Notes: generated by a model not told the origin, from the letters alone. A stretch of 64,000 bases of DNA from Vibrio gallaecicus (GCF_024347495.1 NZ_AP025490.1:1798001-1862000), one strand, 5' to 3'. Counted from the first letter of the stretch, positions 46,766-56,603 are shown. Numbers and translations: made by a program.

Positions 46766-48730
46766 GTGAATCAATACGCTGTTATTTGCTTAGACAACAA
46801 CCCAGTAAGCATTGAACAAATTAGACAAGAGCTAGCACCATTAGCCCCAATGTTTGATATCTACACGGTTGATGATTTAGAAGATGCTCATCAAGCGTTA
46901 GAGTATGTGCAGAGCCGCGATCAAACCGTTGCTTTGGTCGTCACTCATCATCACTCTGGTTTTAGCGGCGTTCAATTTTTAGTAGAGCTAGAACAATTAC
47001 CGCATACCAAAACTGCCCATACAATTTTGGTTAGCAGCTCTACAGACATTCAAGCCATTCTTACCGCTGTTAATGAAGGTAGGTTGAATCACTGCTTAAC
47101 GAAACCTTTGCAAGACAACTTACTTTTTAAAACAGCCCAAAAAGAGCTCACTTCTTTTATTATAAAGCATGCGCAAGATGACCTTTTGTCTTATAGCCAA
47201 GTTCTTGATCACCAGAGATTATTAAGGTCACATATTGAAAATAAAATACGGACTTATCAATCTGGCTTTATTCATGACTTTCATGATCTGACCGATTCAG
47301 AGTTAGCTGAAAAAGTGGTCTCAGCCCTACACGAATTTTTCTCTAAAACAGACGAAACTAAAGCACTTCGCCACTATTCTTCAGACCATTTGTTAACCAA
47401 AGAAGGCGAAGACAATCGGTTTTTATGGCTAATTACTAAAGGTGAAGTCGCCCTCTACAAGAAAGATCAATTGAGTCAGCAAAGAGAAGTGGTAAGACAC
47501 ACCAAAGGTAACCTCGTTGGGGGGATGTCTTTTGTTACCGGAGAGCCTTCATTTTCAACCGCCATAACCCTCACTCCAACCGATGTCATTAAACTTGATA
47601 AAGATGTTTTTAGCCAAGTTATGCATTCAAATAGCAGCTTATTGCCATTGTTCACTAATTTGCTTTTACGTCATTTTAACCGCCGGTTACAGCGTAGTAT
47701 CAACACCAAGATAACCTTACAAGAAACACTTGAGTCACTTGAGTCAGCCCACGAGCAACTGCTTGATAAAGAAAAAATGGCGATGTTAGGTCAACTTATC
47801 GCAGGTGTGGCTCATGAGCTAAACAATCCTATAGCCGCGATATTACGCAGTATCGAAACTTTATCAGTCAACATTGAAAACATCTTGGAAAATGCAGGTC
47901 ATGAAAACTATTCAAAACAATTGAACACCTTCGCCTCTGCAAAAAATATTCAGCCTTTATCCACCAGCCAAGAACGTGAACAAGTAAATTCTGTTATTGA
48001 GATAATCGGTAACCGTTCTTTAGCTAAAAAGGTCGTTAAGCTGCAACTAGCAAATGATAAAACGACCCTTGAAACCTTAAAAAACTCACCAAAAGCTGGC
48101 AAAGAGTTACTTACCGATTTAGAACAGTATCATTTAGTTGGAAACTCAATTCGTTCGATTCAAGTATGCAGTGCTCGTATTGCAGATATGGTTAAAAGCT
48201 TAAAAAGTTATGCGCGAGAAGATGATGAAAAGCTCAACCTTGTGGATATACATGAAGGAATTGAAGACACTTTAGTCATTTTTGAAAACCGATTAAAACG
48301 CCACCATATAGAAAAATATTACGACCATACGATCCCAACAATGTTCTGCCAATCATTAGCTCTACAACAAGTCTGGACAAATTTAATTTCGAATACTCTA
48401 GATGCCTTGTCTGAAAATGGTCGAGTTGTCATTTCAACCTCCCAAACTCAATTTGATGATACACCGTTTGTCGTTATTGAAATTGAAGATAATGGGCATG
48501 GAATACAAGCCGGAAATTTGGCAATGATATTTGAACCCAATTTTACAACCAAAAAAGAAGGTAATTTCGGGCTTGGTATTGGGTTATCTATATCTCAGCA
48601 AATCGTAGCGGCACATCAAGGGTTCATCAAAGCTGAATCCACACCTGCAACATCAGAAAATGAACAAGACGGCTATACAAAAATCCAAGTTTGGCTCCCT
48701 TTACACCCTCAAGGAACTTCTTATGAATAA
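46766..48730 (+). CDS. Hybrid sensor kinase: degenerate receiver, cNMP-binding domain, histidine kinase
   Basis: A 654-aa soluble protein starting at GTG (no better ATG in frame). Residues 1-125 form a receiver-like domain in which the phospho-accepting Asp is lost (VVTHHHSGFSG), although the lysine in TKPL remains. Residues about 190-320 form a CRP-like cyclic-nucleotide-binding barrel (LITKGEVALYKK, LVGGMSFVTGEPSFS). A coiled helix leads to the kinase: H-box GVAHELNNPIAAI near 360, N-box SNTLDAL, and G-boxes EDNGHG and GLGIGLSI. It has no membrane segment and should sense an internal nucleotide or second messenger. Its stop overlaps the following response regulator by 8 nt, so the pair is coupled. 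Confidence 0.9.
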   Translation: MNQYAVICLDNNPVSIEQIRQELAPLAPMFDIYTVDDLEDAHQALEYVQSRDQTVALVVTHHHSGFSGVQFLVELEQLPHTKTAHTILVSSSTDIQAILTAVNEGRLNHCLTKPLQDNLLFKTAQKELTSFIIKHAQDDLLSYSQVLDHQRLLRSHIENKIRTYQSGFIHDFHDLTDSELAEKVVSALHEFFSKTDETKALRHYSSDHLLTKEGEDNRFLWLITKGEVALYKKDQLSQQREVVRHTKGNLVGGMSFVTGEPSFSTAITLTPTDVIKLDKDVFSQVMHSNSSLLPLFTNLLLRHFNRRLQRSINTKITLQETLESLESAHEQLLDKEKMAMLGQLIAGVAHELNNPIAAILRSIETLSVNIENILENAGHENYSKQLNTFASAKNIQPLSTSQEREQVNSVIEIIGNRSLAKKVVKLQLANDKTTLETLKNSPKAGKELLTDLEQYHLVGNSIRSIQVCSARIADMVKSLKSYAREDDEKLNLVDIHEGIEDTLVIFENRLKRHHIEKYYDHTIPTMFCQSLALQQVWTNLISNTLDALSENGRVVISTSQTQFDDTPFVVIEIEDNGHGIQAGNLAMIFEPNFTTKKEGNFGLGIGLSISQQIVAAHQGFIKAESTPATSENEQDGYTKIQVWLPLHPQGTSYE

Positions 48731-49220
48731 GTATTTAATACTCTGTGTTGATGATGAACCCGAAGTACTCAATAGCGTACTACAAGATTTATCCCCATTT
48801 GAAGAGCACTTTGTCGTTGAAGGGGCCGAATCTGTAGATGAAGCAATGGACGTGATCCAAGATATGGAAGACGAAAACACGCCGCTTGCATTAATTCTAT
48901 GCGATCACATCATGCCAAGTAAGACGGGGATTGATTTCTTAATCGAACTCAATCAACGCCCCTCAACAGTGGCAACTCGAAAACTACTATTAACAGGTCA
49001 AGCTGGGCTCGAAGATACCGTTAATGCCATTAATCACGCAGCTTTGGATTTTTATATTTCTAAACCTTGGCGTGGTAACGAGCTCAGAGACACGCTTATC
49101 CAGCAACTGACCGATTATGTCATCGAGAACGATAAACAATTACTCAATTGGACATCTATCTTGGATACAGAGCGTATTTTAAGCGCAATGTCCGATCGAA
49201 GAGGTAAGTTTGGAGAGTAA
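48723..49220 (+). CDS. Response regulator, receiver domain only
   Basis: A 165-aa protein. The receiver domain has the acidic pair in CVDDEPEVL, the phospho-accepting Asp in LILCDHIMPSKTG (near 59), Thr/Gly in LLLTGQAG and Lys in YISKPW. After the receiver there is only a short helical tail (about residues 125-165), with no DNA-binding or enzyme domain, so it probably acts by protein contact or in a relay. The ATG at 48723 has AAGGAA 6 nt upstream and overlaps the kinase gene; a longer frame from 48660 lies within the kinase and is unsupported. It resembles the N-terminal degenerate receiver of the adjacent kinase in layout. Confidence 0.9.
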   Translation: MNKYLILCVDDEPEVLNSVLQDLSPFEEHFVVEGAESVDEAMDVIQDMEDENTPLALILCDHIMPSKTGIDFLIELNQRPSTVATRKLLLTGQAGLEDTVNAINHAALDFYISKPWRGNELRDTLIQQLTDYVIENDKQLLNWTSILDTERILSAMSDRRGKFGE

Positions 49221-49405
49221 TTTCTATTTAGTATGTAAACCTTTATGAATATGGCATTCAATTTGCTTATATTTTGACTAAGCGACAAAGTAATGACATT
49301 AAAATGGATTACTTTTTCTCTAGTTATATTAAACTGTCTAAAGTTTATGGTTTGCCATCATGTTCAAACCAAAGGAATTAACATCAATTAAGGTTTACTG
49401 TCATT

Positions 49406-49957
49406 ATGCGTAAAATACTACTTACAACTGCTATTTTATTGGCATCTAGCCAAACTCTAGCAGCTACAGACCCGAATCAACCAGAAGTGATGAGCAACTT
49501 CAGCTATGACTATTTTGAAGCTCGTATTGGTGCAAGCCCAGTAACGTTCGGTGGTGCTATGAGTAAGTCTATTCACCCTAACGCTCATGCAGTAGCTCGT
49601 ATCGATTCTGAATTTGAAGGTGACTACGATTCAGCAGTTGGTCTTGGTTTCCATTCTCCAATTAATAACTGGGCAGACCTTACCGGTGAAATGCTAATGC
49701 GCATTGTTGATGGGCAAGGTTCAAGTACTTCAACTGAAATTGGTATGGAACTGAATGTAGGTGTACGTCAATGGTTAGGTCCACAACTAGAGGTTGGTGG
49801 TAAAGGCGGATTCGTATCTATTGATGATAATGAGGAATGGATTGGTTCTGTTTATGCTCGTTTCCATTCAACTGAGCTGTTTTCTTTAGGTGCTGAAGCG
49901 CGCATTAATGACTTCTACGGTGATCAAGTTATGTTCACTACTCGCTTTAAGTTCTAA
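49406..49957 (+). CDS. Small outer-membrane beta-barrel-like protein
   Basis: A 183-aa protein with a Sec signal peptide (cleaved after SQTLAA near residue 20). Alternating strands follow (YDYFEARIGASPV, SAVGLGFHSPI, TEIGMELNVGVRQW, GSVYARFHS), with a C-terminal phenylalanine (TTRFKF), the classic end of barrel proteins. It resembles the OmpA/OmpX-like small barrels. Function unknown. It stands alone between the signalling pair and convergent tfoX. Confidence 0.75.
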   Translation: MRKILLTTAILLASSQTLAATDPNQPEVMSNFSYDYFEARIGASPVTFGGAMSKSIHPNAHAVARIDSEFEGDYDSAVGLGFHSPINNWADLTGEMLMRIVDGQGSSTSTEIGMELNVGVRQWLGPQLEVGGKGGFVSIDDNEEWIGSVYARFHSTELFSLGAEARINDFYGDQVMFTTRFKF

Positions 49958-50008
49958 TTAACTGCAACGTATACAAACAAAGCATTTGTTAGAAATATCA
50001 AATACAAA

Positions 50009-50034
50009 AAAACCGAGGATATCCTCGGTTTTTT
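50009..50034. terminator. Bidirectional terminator between the barrel protein and tfoX
   Basis: The arms AAAACCGAGGAT/ATCCTCGGTTTT meet without spacer, and T tracts lie on both sides. Confidence 0.92.
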
Positions 50035-50052
50035 AATGAATATTTTTTAGTT

Positions 50053-50640
50053 TTACTGACAACTTTCAAGTAGCTGTTGTTTGCGAGGCTCTTGAAGTAG
50101 TTTCCAATGAATTCCGTCGATTGCCCCTGCAAATTTCCAAAGCAGTTTAACATCAACATCATTACCATACGCTTTGCGAACTTTTACAAAGACTTCTGAA
50201 GCCCCCAACTGCATAAAAGTAGATACATCATCAACACCCGCTTTTTTAACCATACGCTCCAGCGTTAATTGCATATTCGGTAAATCACGTAAGCGTCTGC
50301 TTGCCGTTGATTTTTGAAAGCTGCGTTGCTGAATAGAGTTATCAATAGACATTCTGATGATTTCATCTAAGCCAGGATGATCATTAGAAAATAATTGAGT
50401 AATATCGTAATAGTTAACTGTTGCTGTCGTTTGCTTCTTAACGTGTCTGTACTTTTCGCAATTTAAATCCGTCAATTTTTTATCTAGAGTATTACCACCT
50501 CGAATATATAAACAACCTTCACTGACAAGTGCAAACATGGCTTCGTTTTGAAATAAACCTATACCGCCAAACATAGAACGATTTTGGTATTCTCCGAATG
50601 TACCCATGTAGTTATAAAATGCTTGATCCGTCATATCCAT
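50053..50640 (-). CDS. tfoX: TfoX-family competence regulator
   Basis: A 195-aa protein with TfoX N-terminal (SMFGGIGLFQNEAMFALV, near 22-40) and C-terminal (LRDLPNMQLTLERMVKKAGV, near 114) domains. In V. cholerae TfoX switches on competence and type VI secretion in response to chitin, with the small RNA TfoR relieving repression at the 5' leader. The paralog TfoY has the same domains. Neighbours (serC, the kinase/regulator pair, the barrel protein) match my recollection of the tfoX locus, which favours TfoX. AAGG lies 5 nt before the ATG. Confidence 0.85.
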   Translation of the reverse strand: MDMTDQAFYNYMGTFGEYQNRSMFGGIGLFQNEAMFALVSEGCLYIRGGNTLDKKLTDLNCEKYRHVKKQTTATVNYYDITQLFSNDHPGLDEIIRMSIDNSIQQRSFQKSTASRRLRDLPNMQLTLERMVKKAGVDDVSTFMQLGASEVFVKVRKAYGNDVDVKLLWKFAGAIDGIHWKLLQEPRKQQLLESCQ

Positions 50641-51005
50641 TGATCCTTAATCTTATTACCCCGATTAGTATGATCACCAGATAAGCAGCTATATTTACGC
50701 GAAAAATGAAACTTTAATTATTTAAGTCGGCGAATATTATTTGTGTGTCTCACCGTTAAATAAATCATACTTTGAAAAGAAAAATAAGTCTGGATTTACC
50801 TCACATCAATTGATGAATTAATAAACGTTTTAATGATGAGGTTCACATTATATCCTAATTTCGGTATTTTTTTGACGTCAATAAGCTTGCAAAAATATGC
50901 AACAAGTTACTTTATTCGTGCAGTATAAGGTTTTACATAAAGTATATTGCCTCTCAATACCCCTACTAGTAAAATGCTAAGACTTGCATACTCTCTAGTA
51001 TTTAT
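50641..51005. other. Divergent intergenic region, tfoX / HDOD protein
   Basis: This should hold the tfoX promoter and leader. A half CRP-like TCACA lies at 50801-50805. I could not identify a TfoR pairing region or another operator with confidence. Confidence 0.45.
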
Positions 51006-51926
51006 ATGAATCATTTATCTTTTTTTTGGCTACCACAGAACAAAGCTCTCCTTCTTCAAGGTATTGAAACCGAATTTTCACAGTTAGTCGGTAACTCTAT
51101 TGCGACAGGAAAAATCAGCCTTCCCCCAATTCCAGATGTCGTTTTAAGAATTCAGCAGCTGTGTACTCAAGATTCAACAGGCATTGTCGATGTCGCAGAT
51201 TGTCTATTAGAAGACCCCGGTTTAACCGCGATTGTCATAAGAGTCGCAAACTCTGTTGTCTTTAACCGACGTAATATTACCTGTATGGACCTTGTCACAG
51301 CTGTATCACGCCTGGGGATATTACGAGTTCGGGATATTGTCACCGCTCAAGCTATCGAACAGCTCAAGCATTCCGTAAATTTGAATAAAGTATGTAATGA
51401 TATTTTAGTTCAAAGTGCCGCAGTCTCTAGAGAATTAGGTGCAGCAATGGTACTAGTGACGAATGAGTTTAAACACTTACGTCCTGATGAATATAAGTAC
51501 CTTGAACATGAAAAGTCGTTACTTGTGGGTTTATTAGCGGATATAGGGTTATTTTGCTTGGTAAGCGAGTACCACCTTTATCTAGAAAAAGGGAATTACC
51601 TCGACCAAGATATCGCCCTACAAATATTCCAAGGTCAGTGCTCTGCAACCAGCAAACTTGTTCTTGGGCATTGGGGCTTTGATGATGACTTCCTTGAAGT
51701 TTGTAGCAATGAAGCAAAACCCTCAGATGAAGACGTACTAAGTTATTTAGCCATTGCACGTATTGCTAACCATCTATTAATGTTCAGAAATCAGGATGAA
51801 AGAATTGACGAGCATGAGGTGGAATTTAATGCAACTGGGGCTGAAGTATTGTATAAACTCAGCAACTTAAGTGATGTGGAATTTCAATCGCAGATTAATG
51901 ACGTAATCAATACCAGCGGTTTATAA
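51006..51926 (+). CDS. HDOD domain protein
   Basis: A 306-aa soluble protein. The HDOD domain spans about residues 35-235, beginning LPPIPDVVLRIQQLC. The His-Asp catalytic pair of true HD hydrolases is lost (GLLADIGLF where HD enzymes have HD), which is usual for HDOD. These domains act as signalling or scaffold modules in motility, c-di-GMP and stress responses. No other domain is visible; the C-terminal 65 residues are acidic and helical. Ribosome-site support for the start is weak. It is followed by lysO after 18 bp, so they probably share a transcript. Confidence 0.82.
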   Translation: MNHLSFFWLPQNKALLLQGIETEFSQLVGNSIATGKISLPPIPDVVLRIQQLCTQDSTGIVDVADCLLEDPGLTAIVIRVANSVVFNRRNITCMDLVTAVSRLGILRVRDIVTAQAIEQLKHSVNLNKVCNDILVQSAAVSRELGAAMVLVTNEFKHLRPDEYKYLEHEKSLLVGLLADIGLFCLVSEYHLYLEKGNYLDQDIALQIFQGQCSATSKLVLGHWGFDDDFLEVCSNEAKPSDEDVLSYLAIARIANHLLMFRNQDERIDEHEVEFNATGAEVLYKLSNLSDVEFQSQINDVINTSGL

Positions 51927-51944
51927 AGGAATAATGAGGGATTC

Positions 51945-52850
51945 ATGTTTACAGGGATGATTTTTATTTTTGCTCCACTAATTGTGGGGTATTTGTTTTC
52001 TATATCTAAAGCTAAAGTTCTTGAGACTGTTAACCGCGCTACATCTCAACTTATCTATGTCATCTTAGGTTTAATGGGTCTTAGCCTTGCTGCGTTAGAT
52101 AATTTAGGAAGCAACCTTCAAACGATCCTTCTTTACACTTTTACATTTTTTATTTGCCTAAGTACTTGCAACTTATTGGCTTTACCTCTGATTGACAAAG
52201 CCATGCCTTTAAAAACAGATGGCAGTCAAAATAAACTGCCTTTGTCTTCCATGGCGTTAGAATCCGCGAAATTGATCTTAGTAGTCGGCTCAGGTCTTAT
52301 CATCGGCTTATTACTACCTTTCGAATTACATTGGGTCGATTCAGCAAGTGAATGGATTTTATTCATCTTATTGTTTTTTATCGGTATCCAATTAAGAAAT
52401 AGTGGGTTAACACTTAAGCAAATTCTTCTGAATAAGCACGGCATGGTGATCGCGACAACAATCATCATAACGTCCTTAATTGGAGGGGTGTTCGCCTCTT
52501 TCATTCTTGATATCCCCCTATTCAATGCATTGGCAATGTCATCTGGATTTGGTTGGTATTCCTTGGCAGGGATATTGATGGGTGATGCTTTTGGACCCGT
52601 TTACGGTGGCGCTTCTTTTATGTTGGAATTATTACGTGAACTCGTCGCACTTGTTGTGATCCCACTATTAATTAGAACTCACCCCGCGACTTCTATTGGC
52701 TATGCAGGAGCAACTGCAATGGATTTCACCTTGCCTGTAATTCAGACTACAGGCGGGGTACGTTGTGTCCCCGTAGCAATCGTAAGTGGCTTTATTTTGA
52801 GCATCTTAGTTCCCGTGTTAATGCTTTTCTTTGTATCACTCACCAATTAA
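51945..52850 (+). CDS. lysO: LysO-type lysine exporter (DUF340)
   Basis: A 301-aa inner-membrane protein with about eight hydrophobic segments. The conserved stretch SSGFGWYSLAGILM (near 199), FGPVYGGASFM and the C-terminal VIQTTGGVRCVPVAIVSG match E. coli LysO (YbjE), which exports L-lysine. GAGGG lies 5 nt before the ATG. No lysine riboswitch fits between it and the upstream HDOD gene 18 bp away. Confidence 0.88.
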   Translation: MFTGMIFIFAPLIVGYLFSISKAKVLETVNRATSQLIYVILGLMGLSLAALDNLGSNLQTILLYTFTFFICLSTCNLLALPLIDKAMPLKTDGSQNKLPLSSMALESAKLILVVGSGLIIGLLLPFELHWVDSASEWILFILLFFIGIQLRNSGLTLKQILLNKHGMVIATTIIITSLIGGVFASFILDIPLFNALAMSSGFGWYSLAGILMGDAFGPVYGGASFMLELLRELVALVVIPLLIRTHPATSIGYAGATAMDFTLPVIQTTGGVRCVPVAIVSGFILSILVPVLMLFFVSLTN

Positions 52851-53044
52851 CACTTGGGTATATTAGATTTCATTGAATTAGCTAGCTAGATCGCAGGATT
52901 AGTAAATCACATAGTCTAGAATGCATGCCCATACAATTACCGTATTAAAAATAGATTATCTGTTATTGCTCAATAAACAGAAACCACGGTAAGCTTCTAA
53001 AAAGAGAAGTGCTCTAACAAGAATAATATCTAAAAGGAACCTTT

Positions 53045-53557
53045 ATGAAACGCCTTTGTGTCGCTTTACTGCTAGCTTCTACGTCGACCGTGTCTCTAGC
53101 TGCTGACAACCAATGTTTATCAGGGAAATATGATGCGTATGTTGACGCTTCATTAACTTGGTATTCAGACTTAGCAGCCTTAACTTCTGAACAATACCCA
53201 GACCTGACTGAAGTAAGTGCTTGGTTTCTTGAAGGTCGTAAGCACCACTTTGAGCTTAACCGTGCTGCTGTTCATTACTATTTAGAGAATGATTCAAGCA
53301 AAGTTGCGACTTCACAGCCTGTAGAAGCTTGGTTGCAGTTAGAGCAGCATGACGTTAAAGAGCTATCAACCCGTGATGACGAACTAGGATTAGCCGCAAG
53401 AACAACGTTTGAAGATCGTCAATCAACACCTCACAAACAGAACTATGAATTACGTTCGGCTTTAGCTGAACTGCTTAGTCATCCAAAAGAAATCGACACC
53501 GCACTTCAGCGTTATAACCAATCAATTTCCCAACTTGAGACTATTAAATGCAAATAA
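53045..53557 (+). CDS. Hypothetical periplasmic protein, 170 aa
   Basis: The family is not recognised. A clear Sec signal peptide (cleaved after VSLAA near residue 20) is followed by a mainly helical acidic domain with two cysteines, one near each end (DNQCLSG, TIKCK), that could pair. Stretches such as EVSAWFLEGRKHHFELNRAAVHYYL suggest an all-helical fold. AAGGAA lies 6 nt before the ATG, and a short terminator follows. Confidence 0.7.
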   Translation: MKRLCVALLLASTSTVSLAADNQCLSGKYDAYVDASLTWYSDLAALTSEQYPDLTEVSAWFLEGRKHHFELNRAAVHYYLENDSSKVATSQPVEAWLQLEQHDVKELSTRDDELGLAARTTFEDRQSTPHKQNYELRSALAELLSHPKEIDTALQRYNQSISQLETIKCK

Positions 53558-53602
53558 CCCTGTTATTTGTGCCCTTTTTGCAAAGTTGGATTTCATAATT
53601 AA

Positions 53603-53626
53603 GACGGGACTTTGTGCCCGTTTTCA
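53603..53626 (+). terminator. Terminator after the periplasmic protein
   Basis: The stem ACGGG/CCCGT with a 9-nt loop is followed by TTTTC. Confidence 0.65.
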
Positions 53627-53674
53627 TTTAAATTATCCGGCTCGCGTTAATATTAGAAAAACAACTCGCTTGCT

Positions 53675-55318
53675 ATGGTTACGGAACAAAAAACAGTAGA
53701 TGTCAGCTTTGAAAGCCTACTACGTATCTTTACGGTACCTGAAGGTCCTGATTCAACCCTGACTCAAATCGAAGACAAACTCTCTCAGAACTTAAATCAA
53801 TTCTTGCGCGAACATATTGTGGCTGAAGAAAAGCCGCTTCGTGAGATTGAAAAAGACTTCTCTAATGCTCAAATTCCCGAGCAACCAGAGTTTGTATCTG
53901 AACATACAGAGCATCTACTTGATTCTCTGGTATCACACTCAGTGCATACATCATCACCAAGTTTCATTGGTCATATGACGTCGGCCCTACCTTACTTTCT
54001 AATGCCTCTTTCTAAGATTATGATTGCTCTCAATCAAAACTTAGTGAAAATTGAAACTTCAAAAGCTTTTACGCCTCTTGAACGCCAAGTATTAGGTATG
54101 CTTCATCGTCTTATCTATCAAGATGATAGCCAGTTTTATTCTCGCTGGATGCACAGTGCTAATCACTCTTTGGGTGCTTTTTGTTCTGGTGGAACCATTG
54201 CCAATATTACAGCGCTTTGGGTTGCTAGGAATAACGCTCTTAAAGCGCAAGGTTCATTCAAGGGTGTAGAGAAAGAAGGGCTGTTCAAAGCCATGAAGCA
54301 TTATGGCTACGAAGGTTTAGCGATTCTTGTTTCTGAACGTGGTCACTACTCTTTGAAAAAAGCCGCTGATGTACTTGGAATTGGTCAAGAAAGCCTTGTC
54401 GCAGTAAAAACCGACAACAATAACCGCATATGTACTGATGACCTCATATTAAAGATTGAGCAACTTAAGCAAGCAAACATTAAACCTTTTGCAGTAATTG
54501 GTGTTGCTGGCACAACTGAAACGGGCAATATTGATCCATTGAGAGAAATTGCCGAAGTGTGCCAGAAAACAGATTGTCACTTCCATGTCGATGCGGCTTG
54601 GGGTGGTGCAACTTTAATGTCGAATAATCATCGCCACCTTCTAGATGGTATTGAGCTTGCCGACTCTGTCACTATTGATGCACATAAACAACTCTACGTG
54701 CCAATGGGGGCTGGTATGGTGCTTTTCAAAAACCCAGATGCCATGACTGCCATTGAACACCATGCTCAATACATATTGCGCAAAGGTTCTAAAGATTTAG
54801 GTAGCCACACTTTAGAAGGCTCTCGTTCTGGCATGGCTATGTTAGTGTACGCAAGTATGCATATCATTAGCAGACCAGGCTATGAATTATTGATCGATCA
54901 AAGTATTAATAAAGCACGTTATTTCGCTGATTTGATCACCGAGCAAAATGATTTTGAGTTGGTGTCTGAACCTGAGCTTTGTTTACTGACTTATCGCTAT
55001 ATACCAAAGCATGTTCAAGAAGCTCTCAAACAAGCAAACTCAAGTGATAAAGTAAAATTAAACGAGTTACTCAACGAGCTCACTAAGTTCATTCAGAAAA
55101 AACAACGTGAGACTGGTAAGTCTTTTGTATCCAGAACTCAGCTTACACCTGAGAAATGGAACCACCAGCCAATTATCGTATTTAGAGTTGTACTAGCGAA
55201 CCCTCTTACAGGGCATGATATACTCAGCGCTATTATTGATGAGCAACGTGAAATCTCTAAACTTGCTCCAAATTTAATGCGAGCAATAAACACGTTAGCA
55301 GATTCAATCACCTCATGA
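53675..55318 (+). CDS. panP: PLP-dependent aspartate 1-decarboxylase PanP (group II decarboxylase family)
   Basis: A 547-aa PLP decarboxylase. The cofactor-binding SGGTIANITALW is near 166, the Asp/His region FHVDAAWGGA near 302, and the Schiff-base lysine in TIDAHKQLYVPMGAG near 335. Length and the N-terminal extension fit the Vibrio/Aliivibrio PanP family, which makes beta-alanine from aspartate for pantothenate synthesis in species lacking PanD. Older annotations call these glutamate decarboxylases, and that remains possible from sequence alone. The ribosome site is weak. Confidence 0.82.
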   Translation: MVTEQKTVDVSFESLLRIFTVPEGPDSTLTQIEDKLSQNLNQFLREHIVAEEKPLREIEKDFSNAQIPEQPEFVSEHTEHLLDSLVSHSVHTSSPSFIGHMTSALPYFLMPLSKIMIALNQNLVKIETSKAFTPLERQVLGMLHRLIYQDDSQFYSRWMHSANHSLGAFCSGGTIANITALWVARNNALKAQGSFKGVEKEGLFKAMKHYGYEGLAILVSERGHYSLKKAADVLGIGQESLVAVKTDNNNRICTDDLILKIEQLKQANIKPFAVIGVAGTTETGNIDPLREIAEVCQKTDCHFHVDAAWGGATLMSNNHRHLLDGIELADSVTIDAHKQLYVPMGAGMVLFKNPDAMTAIEHHAQYILRKGSKDLGSHTLEGSRSGMAMLVYASMHIISRPGYELLIDQSINKARYFADLITEQNDFELVSEPELCLLTYRYIPKHVQEALKQANSSDKVKLNELLNELTKFIQKKQRETGKSFVSRTQLTPEKWNHQPIIVFRVVLANPLTGHDILSAIIDEQREISKLAPNLMRAINTLADSITS

Positions 55319-55681
55319 ATGAATAAAAATCGCACCAAAATGAAAATTAATTTCGTTTTGGTGTAATTCCCCTATCAATTTTTCTTCAATATTGGCTATT
55401 TCCGCCTCTAAACACTTCCATTTTTGTAGTTTTCTAAAAATTTGTTGAGGCTTGTCAAATTCTTAAGCATTCATCCCTGCTTTTAGTGTAAGCATAGCGT
55501 CCGATGGGTTTATACTAAGTCTATGGTGCTAGTTAGCTTATATCTATTTAGAGCTGCAGTATTTATTTGAGTATCCTAATCAAATAGGAACTTAAATTTA
55601 TCTGTTTTTGTTCTTTCAGACATTCCCCCGAAGTCATTAGATATTGATTAGCAAGTTGTTCTCTATACCCTTGTGAACACT
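55319..55681. other. Intergenic region between panP and hexR
   Basis: Apart from the panP hairpin this is AT-rich promoter sequence for hexR. I looked for a HexR-type palindrome and saw no convincing copy. Confidence 0.45.
55333..55363 (+). terminator. Weak hairpin after panP
   Basis: The stem CACCAAAA/TTTTGGTG has a 15-nt loop and little T tract. It may be the panP terminator. Confidence 0.4.
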
Positions 55682-56536
55682 ATGAATACATTAGAAAAAA
55701 TACAAAAAAATCTAGAAAATTTCAGCAAGTCTGAGCGTAAAGTTGCCGAAGTCATTATGGCATCTCCTCAAACAGCTATTCACTCTAGCATTGCTACATT
55801 AGCTAAAATGGCGGATGTAAGTGAGCCTACTGTTAACCGCTTTTGCCGCCGTTTAGATACGAAAGGCTTTCCGGATTTTAAACTTCACCTTGCTCAAAGC
55901 TTGGCAAACGGAACACCTTATGTGAACCGTAATGTTGAAGAGGATGATGGACCAGACGCTTACACTCATAAGATTTTCGAATCCACTATGGCGTGTTTAG
56001 ATGTAGCGAAAAACAGCTTAGATGCAATGCAAGTTAATCGTGCTGTCGATCTACTTACCCAAGCTAAACGAATTTCATTCTTTGGCTTAGGTGCTTCATC
56101 AGCCGTTGCTAAAGATGCACAAAACAAGTTCATTCGCTTTAATATACCAATTACTTGTTTTGAAGATATTGTGATGCAACGAATGAGCTGCATTAACTGT
56201 AGTGATAACGACGTAATCGTTTTGATTTCTCATACTGGTAGGACAAAAAGCCAAGTTGAGATTGCTAACTTAGCTCGTGAAAATGGCGCGACCGTTATTG
56301 CGATTACAGCGAAAGATTCACCACTGGATAAAGCAAGTTCTCTGTCTATTTCTTTGGATGTTCCAGAAGATACCGACGTTTATATGCCAATGGCGAGCCG
56401 TGTTGTTCAAATGACGGTTATCGATGTTTTAGCAACAGGTTTTACCCTGCGCCGCGGTACTGGTTTCAGAGAGAATTTGAAGCGAGTGAAAGAATCAATT
56501 AAAGATTCAAGGTATGAAAAGTATTCTCAGTTTTAG
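55682..56536 (+). CDS. hexR: HexR, RpiR/MurR-family regulator of central carbon metabolism
   Basis: A 284-aa DNA-binding protein. The N-terminal RpiR helix-turn-helix (LAKMADVSEPTVNRFCRRLD near 42) is followed by a SIS sugar-phosphate-binding domain (FFGLGASSAVAKDAQNKF near 136, ISHTGRTK near 185). Similarity to E. coli HexR begins at MNTLEKIQ, so I chose the ATG at 55682 over GTG 55673. HexR controls zwf, edd-eda and gap-type genes in many gammaproteobacteria and releases DNA on binding KDPG. KDPG is also the product of the alginate KDG kinase in this window. Confidence 0.9.
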   Translation: MNTLEKIQKNLENFSKSERKVAEVIMASPQTAIHSSIATLAKMADVSEPTVNRFCRRLDTKGFPDFKLHLAQSLANGTPYVNRNVEEDDGPDAYTHKIFESTMACLDVAKNSLDAMQVNRAVDLLTQAKRISFFGLGASSAVAKDAQNKFIRFNIPITCFEDIVMQRMSCINCSDNDVIVLISHTGRTKSQVEIANLARENGATVIAITAKDSPLDKASSLSISLDVPEDTDVYMPMASRVVQMTVIDVLATGFTLRRGTGFRENLKRVKESIKDSRYEKYSQF

Positions 56537-56577
56537 TTATTCGTAATCGTTAACTATAAGTGAGTACACTAACTAGA

Positions 56578-56603
56578 AACGGAGCCTAAGCGCTCCGTTT
56601 TTT
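56578..56603 (+). terminator. Terminator of hexR
   Basis: The stem AACGGAGC/GCTCCGTT with a 6-nt loop is followed by a T tract. Confidence 0.92.

Noticed and set aside
51927..51944. Lysine riboswitch before lysO
   Set aside because: Only 18 bp separate lysO from the upstream gene, too short for the aptamer.
55319..55681. HexR binding palindrome before hexR
   Set aside because: I looked for TGTAAT/ATTACA arms and found only single half-sites.
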